From contig CAYSCZ010000075.1 in NCBI GenBank assembly GCA_964429655.1, forward strand, positions 1 to 14,183: 14,183 nt of DNA. The letters are read 5' to 3'. Numbering within the stretch: the stretch's first letter is position 1; each line of letters opens with the position of its first letter. The notes beneath the pieces were generated by a model. That model made no database searches and was not told the origin of the DNA. It saw only the letters and a program-made list of their open reading frames with translations. This stretch comes from CAYSCZ01 sp964429655. Lineage in GTDB: Bacteria; Bacteroidota; Bacteroidia; Cytophagales; Cyclobacteriaceae. The translations under genes were made by a program, and so were the position numbers. Below are positions 1 through 6,768 of the stretch, piece after piece.

Positions 1-87
1 GTCTAATGACAATTCTGGGTTAAATGCTGGCCCACCTTTGAGCTATTTATTTTTCAATTCAATAAATATACTTCAAGATTGATTACC

Positions 88-1779
88 CTAGGTGCCCAGT
101 AATACGATTCCCTGATTATCAGTAAGTGAAATTTTACCATTGGCAACCGTGTAAGTGTTACCACCATAATAATCTTTAATTATCGCTCCATCCTCAAAAA
201 TACCCTTTACTTCCAGCTCATAGACATCATCCGGCGGGAGGTCCAGGCCAACCATAACCTCATCTTCGAAACCATTTGATTGATAGGTCCTTTTAAAGAA
301 ATATGGCGCTTCAGATATCATTTCATGCTTCCCTGCACCTACGGCTGGGTGACTATTTCTAAAAACACCGAGTTTTTGCCAGTGCGATAAGATTTCTTTT
401 GTACCATAGCCGCTTTTATGCCGCGCATTGGAAGCTATATCCTCCCAATTCATGAATGACCTTAGCGTTGCATCCCCCTGCGTTCCTTCTATGATCAGCG
501 AACGGGCTGTTTCATCACCATAATAAACCTGTGACCCACCAGGACATAGCAATAATTTTGTGGCTGATTCCATGGGCTTCTCCCGGCCCTTGTCAAATGG
601 GCCACCATCATCATGAGAGCTGACATAATTCAGCACAGTCTTTCCATTTAGTGGACCACCTAACAGGCTTGAGTACATGGAAAATATTTCTTCATAACTC
701 TTATCGGCATCCGTTTTAAATTGAAAATTTAAAAGGCTGTTAAAGCCATTGTCGAAATAGTTCACCGCCTTATTCCCAAAGTCAAACATTTTCCCGTCAG
801 AGATATAATAATTGTATACCTCGCCGACCATAAAGAATTCATTGTCATCCAGTTTTTTATCAGGGTTTTGTCTTTTCCAATCATTAAAAGCTTTTACAGC
901 TTCTTTATACAGATCAGCCCATACAAAAGCCTCCGTGTGTTTTACTGTATCAACTCTAAAACCATCAACGCCATATTTTTTAATCATGTCACAAAGCCAC
1001 TTGATGATATAATACCTGGGAGCCCTGGGATAACCGGTTCTTTCAAAGAATTCATCCAGTCCTCTCATTTCTTTCGCTAATCTTCCTTCCTGTATCCACT
1101 TGTCTTTCAGGCCTTGAGGCAGTTCAACATTTTTATCACTTTCTGTTTTGATGTCTGGTAGGTTTTCCACCAGGGTGCATTTAACAGTTCCTTTATAATC
1201 CTGAAAGTCACACTTAGGTTCTGTCCTCACCCATGCGTCCGGCCAAACGGGATCTTTATCGGTGACAGGGCCGGTATGATTAATGACCACATCAAACAAA
1301 ACCCTGATACCATGAGCATGCGCAGCTTCAACCATCTCCATAAGTTCTTCCTCAGTGCCGAAATTGGGTTCCAGGCTGGTCCAGTCTTTGATCCAATAGC
1401 CATGAAAGGCATAGGTATTGCCGGTGCCCTCATCTACTATTCCATGAATTTGTTCAGCTACCGGAGATAACCAGATTGAGTTGATGCCTAATCTATCAAA
1501 GTAACCTTCATTTATTTTTTGTGTGATCCCTTTGAAATCGCCACCCTTAAAACCTCTTAGTTTTGCTGTTTCTTTGGTGCGGTTAAAATTTGTATCATTA
1601 TGGGGATTACCATTGTTGAACCGGTCAGTCAAGAGGAAATAAGTGTTGGCATTATCCCATAAAAAAGGTTTAAGTTCTGCTTGTGTCTGCTTTTCAGAAC
1701 CGGCTGTTGATTGTTCACCGGTTTTGGAGCAAGCTATTAAAATAACTACTAGACTGATGTAGATTATTAGTGGTTTCAT
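88..1779 (-). CDS. GH13 alpha-amylase family lipoprotein
   Basis: Likely hydrolyses or transfers alpha-1,4-glucan bonds at the cell envelope. The 563-residue product starts with a hydrophobic segment ending in a lipobox (LIAC, Cys17), so it should be a lipid-anchored protein. The GH13 barrel signatures are in order: region I at 163-168 (DVVINH), region II at 273-277 (GFRVD, nucleophile Asp277), the acid/base Glu320 in MVGE, and region IV His389-Asp390 in SSHDD. All catalytic residues are therefore present. A smaller beta domain fills roughly residues 480-563. The start is an ATG giving a good signal peptide. It is the last gene of the minus-strand run, 48 bases after comB. No SusC/SusD-like or other glycan genes lie nearby, so the exact substrate (starch, maltodextrin, cyclodextrin) cannot be told. 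Family assignment is firm; specificity is unknown. Confidence 0.93.
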   Translation of the reverse strand: MKPLIIYISLVVILIACSKTGEQSTAGSEKQTQAELKPFLWDNANTYFLLTDRFNNGNPHNDTNFNRTKETAKLRGFKGGDFKGITQKINEGYFDRLGINSIWLSPVAEQIHGIVDEGTGNTYAFHGYWIKDWTSLEPNFGTEEELMEMVEAAHAHGIRVLFDVVINHTGPVTDKDPVWPDAWVRTEPKCDFQDYKGTVKCTLVENLPDIKTESDKNVELPQGLKDKWIQEGRLAKEMRGLDEFFERTGYPRAPRYYIIKWLCDMIKKYGVDGFRVDTVKHTEAFVWADLYKEAVKAFNDWKRQNPDKKLDDNEFFMVGEVYNYYISDGKMFDFGNKAVNYFDNGFNSLLNFQFKTDADKSYEEIFSMYSSLLGGPLNGKTVLNYVSSHDDGGPFDKGREKPMESATKLLLCPGGSQVYYGDETARSLIIEGTQGDATLRSFMNWEDIASNARHKSGYGTKEILSHWQKLGVFRNSHPAVGAGKHEMISEAPYFFKRTYQSNGFEDEVMVGLDLPPDDVYELEVKGIFEDGAIIKDYYGGNTYTVANGKISLTDNQGIVLLGT

Positions 1780-1827
1780 ATTTGGACGTTTTATTATCTA
1801 ATATAATTATAAATAATAAAGTATACC

Positions 1828-2538
1828 TCAACCGATTACAAGTTCATCACCTTTCATGAAAGGGACAATATCATATTTATCTCGTATCAGGCAGTATTCA
1901 ATATCTTTTTCTATTCCCAACCGGTTCAACCTTTTAAAATGGGAGGTCTGCTTTATTCCTTCCAATAAATTGTCTTTATGATACAACCATAAACTCATTG
2001 ACATAAATGATGTATCGTCTGCAATTCTATAATTATTACTTAATCTCTCAATCAGTGCCCCGGCAAACAAAGTATCTTCAAGGTTGACGTTATTTTTCCA
2101 GCCGGAGCAATGGATAACAATACCTTTTTGTGTGCTAATAATAAATTTTGCAAGCGCATCCAGATTTAAAAATGCTCCAATGACAATGGAATCAGAGTTT
2201 TTTGATTTATTGATCGCCTGCGTGCCGTTGGTGGTAGTGGCTGCTATGGTCCTGCCTTTTAGATGTGGTTGCATGTACTCGAAGGGCGAATTACCAAGGT
2301 CAAAACCTTCTACTTTTTTACCTTCTCTTTCGGCAGCGGTCAGGCAGCCTTCTTCTTTTAGCTCTCTGCTGTGTTCCAGGGAGCTGACCGGTATGATGCT
2401 TTTTACCCCATAAGCCAGGGCAGTTACCATACAACTGGTAGCTCTTAAAATGTCAACGATTACCACAATTTTTCCTTCCAGGTTATGTAAGTGTATTAGC
2501 CCGGGAGATAAGCAGGTTTCGATTTTTCTTTCTGGCAA
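1828..2538 (-). CDS. comB: 2-phosphosulfolactate phosphatase family protein (ComB)
   Basis: ComB family enzymes remove phosphate from 2-phosphosulfolactate to give sulfolactate; in archaea this is a step toward coenzyme M. The 236-residue product has the conserved blocks I associate with the family: VIVDILRATSC (27-37), an AAEREGKKVEGFDLGNSP stretch in the first half, TTTNGTQA near the middle, and HCSGWKNNVNLEDTLFAGAL around 144-163. The start must be the TTG at 2536-2538: reading upstream in frame, a stop is reached at 2566-2568 and no ATG or GTG intervenes. The TTG lies only 4 bases after the gcvT stop, which suggests translational coupling. No other coenzyme M or sulfolactate gene lies in the window, so the physiological role is open. 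It is unrelated to the competence proteins also called ComB. Confidence 0.88.
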   Translation of the reverse strand: MPERKIETCLSPGLIHLHNLEGKIVVIVDILRATSCMVTALAYGVKSIIPVSSLEHSRELKEEGCLTAAEREGKKVEGFDLGNSPFEYMQPHLKGRTIAATTTNGTQAINKSKNSDSIVIGAFLNLDALAKFIISTQKGIVIHCSGWKNNVNLEDTLFAGALIERLSNNYRIADDTSFMSMSLWLYHKDNLLEGIKQTSHFKRLNRLGIEKDIEYCLIRDKYDIVPFMKGDELVIG

Positions 2539-2542
2539 GGTT

Positions 2543-3631
2543 TTATTTTTTGTAAATGGGTGGTTTTACTACTTCGGCCTTCAGCTTTTTATTTCGCACT
2601 TCAATAAAAATTATTGTGCCGGGCTTTCTATATGCATGTGGTACATAACCCATGCCGATGCCTACATTCATCATGGGCGACATGGTACCGGACGTTACTT
2701 TTCCAATTTGATTGCCCGATTCATCTAAAATATTATATCCGGGCCTGGGGATTCCCCTATCATGTAATTTAAGTCCAACTAACTTCCTGGAGATACCTTC
2801 TTCTTTTAATTTTTTGTGGTATTCAGCATTTACGAAATCTTTGGTGAATTTTGTGATCCATCCAAGGCCCGCTTCAATAGGGGAGGTTTGATCATCGATA
2901 TCATTACCATAAAGACATAACCCCATCTCTAATCTCAGGGTATCTCTCGCACCCAATCCAATAGGTTGCAAGTTACAGGATTCACCAACTTCAAAAAGTT
3001 TGTCCCATAAGGTCTTAGCAAACTGGTTATTGACATATAGTTCAAATCCTTTTTCACCGGTGTAGCCCGTTGCGGATATGATCACATCATCGGCACCACC
3101 AATGGCCCCTTTTTTGAAGGTGTAAAATTTTATGGACGATAAATCCTCATCCGTCATCTTTTGCAATAATTCCGGCGCTTTTGGGCCCTGAACAGCAAGT
3201 AATGAAATATCATCTGAGTGGTTTTCCATGTGATAATCAAATTGTGTTTGCTGACTAATCCATTCCCAATCCTTTTTGATGTTAGCGGCGTTCACCACCA
3301 ACATATATTCATCTGCTTTGACCCGGTAAATGATCAAATCATCCACGATACCACCCTGGTTATTAGTCATGCAGGAATACTGCGCCTGTCCATCCACCAG
3401 CTTTGAGGCATCATTGGTAGATATCCATTGAATGAGGTCCAGGGCTTGCGGGCCTTTCACAAAAAATTCCCCCATGTGTGAGACATCGAATACACCTACA
3501 TTTTCCCGAACGCTTTTATGTTCATCTATATCAGAGTTGTACCGCACAGGCATTAAATAACCTGCAAAGGCTACCATTTTAGCACCCAGGGCTTCATGGG
3601 TTGCGTGGAGGGCTACTTTTTTCAATTCCAT
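2543..3631 (-). CDS. gcvT: Glycine cleavage system aminomethyltransferase (T protein)
   Basis: The T protein takes the aminomethyl group from lipoylated H protein and transfers the methylene to tetrahydrofolate, releasing ammonia, in the cytoplasm. The 362-residue product is the usual length and shows the family layout: an N-terminal folate-binding part with VGVFDVSHMGEF (around 45-56), the GGIVDDLIIY block (about 93-102) carrying the conserved catalytic Asp, a central ATGYTGEKGFELY segment, and a C-terminal barrel with GLGWITKFTK and SGTMSPMMNVGIGMGYV. It starts at an ATG 20 bases downstream of the rnhB stop and ends 4 bases before the comB TTG, so it is probably co-transcribed with both. 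gcvH and gcvP are not in this window, which is common in Bacteroidota, where gcvT is often separate. Confidence 0.96.
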   Translation of the reverse strand: MELKKVALHATHEALGAKMVAFAGYLMPVRYNSDIDEHKSVRENVGVFDVSHMGEFFVKGPQALDLIQWISTNDASKLVDGQAQYSCMTNNQGGIVDDLIIYRVKADEYMLVVNAANIKKDWEWISQQTQFDYHMENHSDDISLLAVQGPKAPELLQKMTDEDLSSIKFYTFKKGAIGGADDVIISATGYTGEKGFELYVNNQFAKTLWDKLFEVGESCNLQPIGLGARDTLRLEMGLCLYGNDIDDQTSPIEAGLGWITKFTKDFVNAEYHKKLKEEGISRKLVGLKLHDRGIPRPGYNILDESGNQIGKVTSGTMSPMMNVGIGMGYVPHAYRKPGTIIFIEVRNKKLKAEVVKPPIYKK

Positions 3632-3651
3632 AAATATTTCATTCTTAGCAT

Positions 3652-4257
3652 TTAAAGTTTGTCAAAAATTTCTAACTGGGTGGGAATAAGTTGAAAAGAT
3701 TTTCGATGGTGAGGAGAAGAACCATATATTTTAATTGCCTTGCGGTGCATAAGGGTAGGATAACCAACATTTGTGTTCCAACCATACTCGGGAAAACATC
3801 TTGATAACAACCGCATATAATCATCGCGGAATGTTTTGGCCAAAATTGATGCTGCTGCGATCGACATATACTTACGATCTCCTTTAATTATGCAATGATG
3901 TTCCATGCCATTGTATGGGTTGAACCTGTTTCCATCTATTAATAATCGATTAGGTATTTCGGGTAATTGATCAATGGCTCTATGCATAGCCAAATAGGAT
4001 GCATTAAGGATATTGATTTCGTCAATTTCTTCGCAGGATGCTTCTGCCACACACCAGCAAATGGATTCTTTTATGATAACCTCTACCAACTGTAGTCTTT
4101 TGCTTTCTGAGAGCAACTTGGAGTCATTTAATTTATTATTTGAAAAATCCGGAGGCAAGACCACTGCCGCTGCCACTACAGGTCCTGCCAGGCAGCCTCT
4201 CCCAACCTCATCGCAACCTGCTTCTATTCCCTCATCCTTGAACCTTATTTTTAGCAT
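3652..4257 (-). CDS. rnhB: Ribonuclease HII
   Basis: Cuts RNA in RNA-DNA hybrids and incises at single ribonucleotides built into DNA, a replication and repair role in the cytoplasm. The 201-residue product has the RNase HII signatures: GCDEVGRGCLAGPVVAAAVVL near the N-terminus with Asp16 and Glu17, NDSKLLSESKR (44-54), LLIDGNRF with Asp108, KGDRKY with Asp127, and the IAAASILAKTFRDDYM block (133-148). The four acidic residues of the DEDD active site (16, 17, 108, 127 by position in the family) all appear intact. The ATG start at 4255-4257 faces the Nudix gene across a 48-base divergent spacer. It is the first gene of the minus-strand rnhB-gcvT-comB-amylase run. Confidence 0.96.
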   Translation of the reverse strand: MLKIRFKDEGIEAGCDEVGRGCLAGPVVAAAVVLPPDFSNNKLNDSKLLSESKRLQLVEVIIKESICWCVAEASCEEIDEINILNASYLAMHRAIDQLPEIPNRLLIDGNRFNPYNGMEHHCIIKGDRKYMSIAAASILAKTFRDDYMRLLSRCFPEYGWNTNVGYPTLMHRKAIKIYGSSPHHRKSFQLIPTQLEIFDKL

Positions 4258-4292
4258 AAGGCTAATTTAATCGCTAAATGTAGTTTTTTAAA

Positions 4293-4300
4293 TACTTTTG
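4293..4300 (+). promoter_or_regulatory. Candidate Bacteroidota -7 promoter box for the Nudix gene
   Basis: TACTTTTG matches the Bacteroidota -7 consensus TAnnTTTG at every fixed position. It ends only 5 bases before the ATG of the Nudix gene, so transcription from it would begin at or next to the start codon. No good TTG-type -33 element is visible about 20 bases upstream, so this is a sequence match only. Confidence 0.4.
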
Positions 4301-4305
4301 AAACC

Positions 4306-4851
4306 ATGGCTATTGAAAATCCCTGGAAAACACTTTCTAAAAAATCCATATATAACAATCCCTGGATACATCTTGAAGAACATCAAGTGTTAAATCCTTC
4401 AGGAAATGAAGGGATCTATGGTACAGTTCATTTTAAAAATAAAGCCGTAGGAATAATTCCTGTCGATGACCATTTAAATACATGGCTTGTAGGGCAATAT
4501 CGATACCCTCTGGATGAATATTCATGGGAGATTCCCATGGGAGGCGGTCCCCATGAGGTTGATATCCTGGAATCTGCCAAGCGTGAATTAAAAGAAGAAA
4601 CCGGACTTCAGGCCGATTTCTGGGAAATGATCCTGAGGATACACACCAGCAACTCTGTTACTGACGAAGAAGGGTTTGTTTATATGGCTAAAGATTTAAG
4701 GGAAGGAGCACCCGAGTTTGAAGAAACAGAAAAACTAGAAATCAGAAAACTAACCTGTAAAGAGGCTATAGATATGGTCATGCGATCTGAAATCACGGAT
4801 GGTTTAAGTGTAGCTGGATTATTGAAGCTGGCAAAAATGCTCAATCTTTAA
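4306..4851 (+). CDS. Nudix hydrolase, ADP-ribose pyrophosphatase-like
   Basis: Probably hydrolyses a nucleoside diphosphate linked to another moiety, ADP-ribose or ADP-sugar being the usual substrates of this subgroup. The 181-residue product has a Nudix box at about 78-101 that ends in RELKEETGL (93-101), with the metal-binding Glu residues 94, 97 and 98. The preceding EIPMGGGPHE segment resembles the E-x-P-G-G start of ADP-ribose pyrophosphatases, but there are eight residues rather than the canonical seven between Glu84 and Arg93. Two strands of the fold precede the box (GIIPVDDHLNTWLVGQYRYP, 49-68). The start is an ATG followed by the plausible MAIENPWKTLSKKSIYNNPW. It diverges from rnhB, and its 3' end overlaps the convergent membrane-protein gene by 11 bases. 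The exact substrate cannot be read from sequence. Confidence 0.92.
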   Translation: MAIENPWKTLSKKSIYNNPWIHLEEHQVLNPSGNEGIYGTVHFKNKAVGIIPVDDHLNTWLVGQYRYPLDEYSWEIPMGGGPHEVDILESAKRELKEETGLQADFWEMILRIHTSNSVTDEEGFVYMAKDLREGAPEFEETEKLEIRKLTCKEAIDMVMRSEITDGLSVAGLLKLAKMLNL

Positions 4852-5140
4852 TCCTTAAGATTCTTTTAAACGTCTTTTTCTCGAATGCCCAGAAAAATTG
4901 AAACCTCCCAAAGATTGCACCATAGAATAGCAGAATGACATTGTATATCGGAAGGATAAAAACATAATACAAGACTGAAAATATGATGGATGGCTCATCA
5001 TTTGTGAGGAATCCAATTACCGGTTCTTTAATAAATAAAACAGTAAATCCTGTGCAGGCGAAAGCTAACAATACGATGAACAAATCCCATCCACTTTTTA
5101 ACTTCCATTTTTTTTTAAGCCGGTCAATATAATTACCCAT
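4841..5140 (-). CDS. Small membrane protein, DUF6787-like
   Basis: A 99-residue protein with a basic amphipathic N-terminus (residues 1-17, rich in Lys) and two hydrophobic stretches likely to span the membrane: about 19-37 (ending ACTGFTVLFI) and about 52-78. The C-terminus is basic and aromatic (FGRFQFFWAFEKKTFKRIL, 77-95). From memory this pattern resembles the DUF6787 proteins widespread in Bacteroidota, whose function is not known; I could not search to confirm. The ATG start lies 2 bases after the stop of the pseudouridine synthase gene, so the two are very likely one transcript. Its last 11 bases overlap the end of the convergent Nudix gene. Confidence 0.82.
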   Translation of the reverse strand: MGNYIDRLKKKWKLKSGWDLFIVLLAFACTGFTVLFIKEPVIGFLTNDEPSIIFSVLYYVFILPIYNVILLFYGAIFGRFQFFWAFEKKTFKRILRIKD

Positions 5141-5142
5141 AA

Positions 5143-5841
5143 TCAGTTGGCTTTTGCTTCAAAATCCATGAAATGCTGCCAGGCAGGGCTTTGTGGTATG
5201 GGCGCTACAACTTCAATGGGGGTATCCTTAACCGGATGAATAAAAGATAATTTTCGTGAATGCAGGTTGATGCTTTTGTCATTATTCGGATGGATATAGC
5301 CATACTTAAGGTCGCCTTTGATGGGAGTACCAATCTTGGCCAGCTGAGCCCTGATTTGATGGGGTCGGCCGGTTATTGGTTCGATTTCCAGGAGTGTGTA
5401 ATCTTTACTTTTCCCAATCAATTGATAGTTGAGTTCAGCCCTCTTACTTCCTTTTTTCCAAGAATCGTATGCTTTTACCACATTTCTATCATGATCTTTT
5501 ACAATCCAATGTAGGAGATTTCCGATTAATTCAGTCGGTTGTTTTTTCACTACTGCCCAGTAGACCTTTTGAACTTTTCTTTCCTGAAATATTTTGGTTA
5601 TCCGGGTTAATGCTTTTGAAGTTCTGGCCAGCGCTATTGCACCGCTAACGGGCCTATCTAACCGATGCGCCAGACCAAGAAATACATTTCCCGGTTTGTT
5701 ATATTTCTCTTTTAAGTATTTTTTTCCTTCCTCTACTAATGATATATCCTTGGTATTATCTCCTTGCGCAAGCATTCCTGAAGGTTTATTCAGGATGAGC
5801 AGGTGGTTGTCTTCATAAAGAACCTGTAAATTGCTATTCAT
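5143..5841 (-). CDS. RluA-family RNA pseudouridine synthase
   Basis: Converts specific uridines in rRNA or tRNA to pseudouridine. The 232-residue product has the RluA-class signature HRLDRPVSGAIALART (59-74) with catalytic Asp62, the opening VLYEDNHLLILNKPSGMLAQ (8-27), and the late GRPHQIRAQLAKIGTPIKGD block. It has no N-terminal S4 RNA-binding domain, so it belongs to the short single-domain forms rather than the full RluC/RluD type; which uridine it modifies cannot be told. It starts at an ATG, diverges from the acyltransferase gene across 78 bases, and precedes the small membrane-protein gene by 2 bases. An imperfect -7-like box (CAAATATT on the plus strand, 5880-5887) lies in the divergent spacer. 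Confidence 0.95.
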   Translation of the reverse strand: MNSNLQVLYEDNHLLILNKPSGMLAQGDNTKDISLVEEGKKYLKEKYNKPGNVFLGLAHRLDRPVSGAIALARTSKALTRITKIFQERKVQKVYWAVVKKQPTELIGNLLHWIVKDHDRNVVKAYDSWKKGSKRAELNYQLIGKSKDYTLLEIEPITGRPHQIRAQLAKIGTPIKGDLKYGYIHPNNDKSINLHSRKLSFIHPVKDTPIEVVAPIPQSPAWQHFMDFEAKAN

Positions 5842-5919
5842 TTATCTGCTACTTATTCAATTACTTCTTAAATAAGACTCAAATATTTTATTTATGTTTC
5901 TTTTAAATGTCTTTTGAGT

Positions 5920-6768
5920 ATGGTATTTTTTTTAAAAGCCGCTTCGCGCCTTCCTTTATGGTTTCTTTACCTGATTTCTGATTTACTCGCCTTTGGTATG
6001 CAGTACTTCTACCGAAGGGCCGTTGTTTTGTCCAATTTAACCAATGCATTTCCTGATAAATCGCCATCTGAAATTCAATCAATAACCAAAGCTTTTTATA
6101 AAAACCTGGCAGATATTATAGTAGAGACCATTAAGGGCTTAAGTATTTCCGAAAAGGCGCTAAAAAAGCGCGTGTATTTTAAAAATATGGAACTGATGTA
6201 TGACTATCAGGAATCCCAACAATCGGTGCTGGTTATTGCGGCTCATCAATGTAACTGGGAATGGCTGCTTTTAGGAGGATGTTCACAGATGCCTTTCCCT
6301 ATAGATGGTATTTATGCGCCCCTTAAAAATCCGACAGTAGACAAACTGATGCTGAAAATGCGTTCGAGGTTTGGGGGAAAACCGATAAATAAACGCAATG
6401 CTTTGATGGAGATAATGAAGCGTAGTAAAGCATTAAAAGCACTGGCTATTGTTGCAGATCAGGTGCCGGGAAAGAATACAAAGAAGTATTGGACATCATT
6501 TTTAAATCAGGAGACCGCATTTTTTATGGGAGTGGAACAACTTGCCAGATGGCTAAAATATCCGGTAATATTTCTTCATATAGAACGACGAAAGCGAGGA
6601 CACTATGAAGTGACCTTCAAGAAACTTGCAGAGCCACCCTATGATGCGAGTAACATGAATGTTCTTCCGTGGTATGTTGAGGAGGCAGAAAATATGATAA
6701 AAGCCAGGCCGCATGAGTGGTTGTGGTCGCATAAACGCTGGAAGTACAAGAAGTCAGTCTATGATTGA
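5920..6768 (+). CDS. LpxL/HtrB-type lysophospholipid acyltransferase (lipid A biosynthesis)
   Basis: A member of the lipid A acyltransferase family, which adds a secondary acyl chain to Kdo-lipid A or a similar glycolipid at the inner membrane. The 282-residue product (from the ATG at 5920) has a hydrophobic N-terminal segment (about 10-30), a YRRAVVLSNLTNAFPDKS stretch typical of the family, the catalytic HX4E motif HQCNWE at His109-Glu114, and a later AIVADQVPG block. A TTG two codons upstream (5914) is also possible, but the ATG gives the usual family N-terminus. The stop touches the stop of the convergent FG-GAP gene. The acyl donor and position are not readable. Together with waaA further along, it supports LPS production in this organism. 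Confidence 0.93.
   Translation: MVFFLKAASRLPLWFLYLISDLLAFGMQYFYRRAVVLSNLTNAFPDKSPSEIQSITKAFYKNLADIIVETIKGLSISEKALKKRVYFKNMELMYDYQESQQSVLVIAAHQCNWEWLLLGGCSQMPFPIDGIYAPLKNPTVDKLMLKMRSRFGGKPINKRNALMEIMKRSKALKALAIVADQVPGKNTKKYWTSFLNQETAFFMGVEQLARWLKYPVIFLHIERRKRGHYEVTFKKLAEPPYDASNMNVLPWYVEEAENMIKARPHEWLWSHKRWKYKKSVYD

Noticed and set aside
1..87. Possible partial gene at the left edge
   Set aside because: Short AT-rich sequence with no convincing frame or motif; it looks like spacer downstream of the amylase gene.
2450..2728. Open frame of 92 codons on the plus strand
   Set aside because: Lies antisense across the comB/gcvT junction, has no recognisable domain, and both opposing genes are firmly identified.
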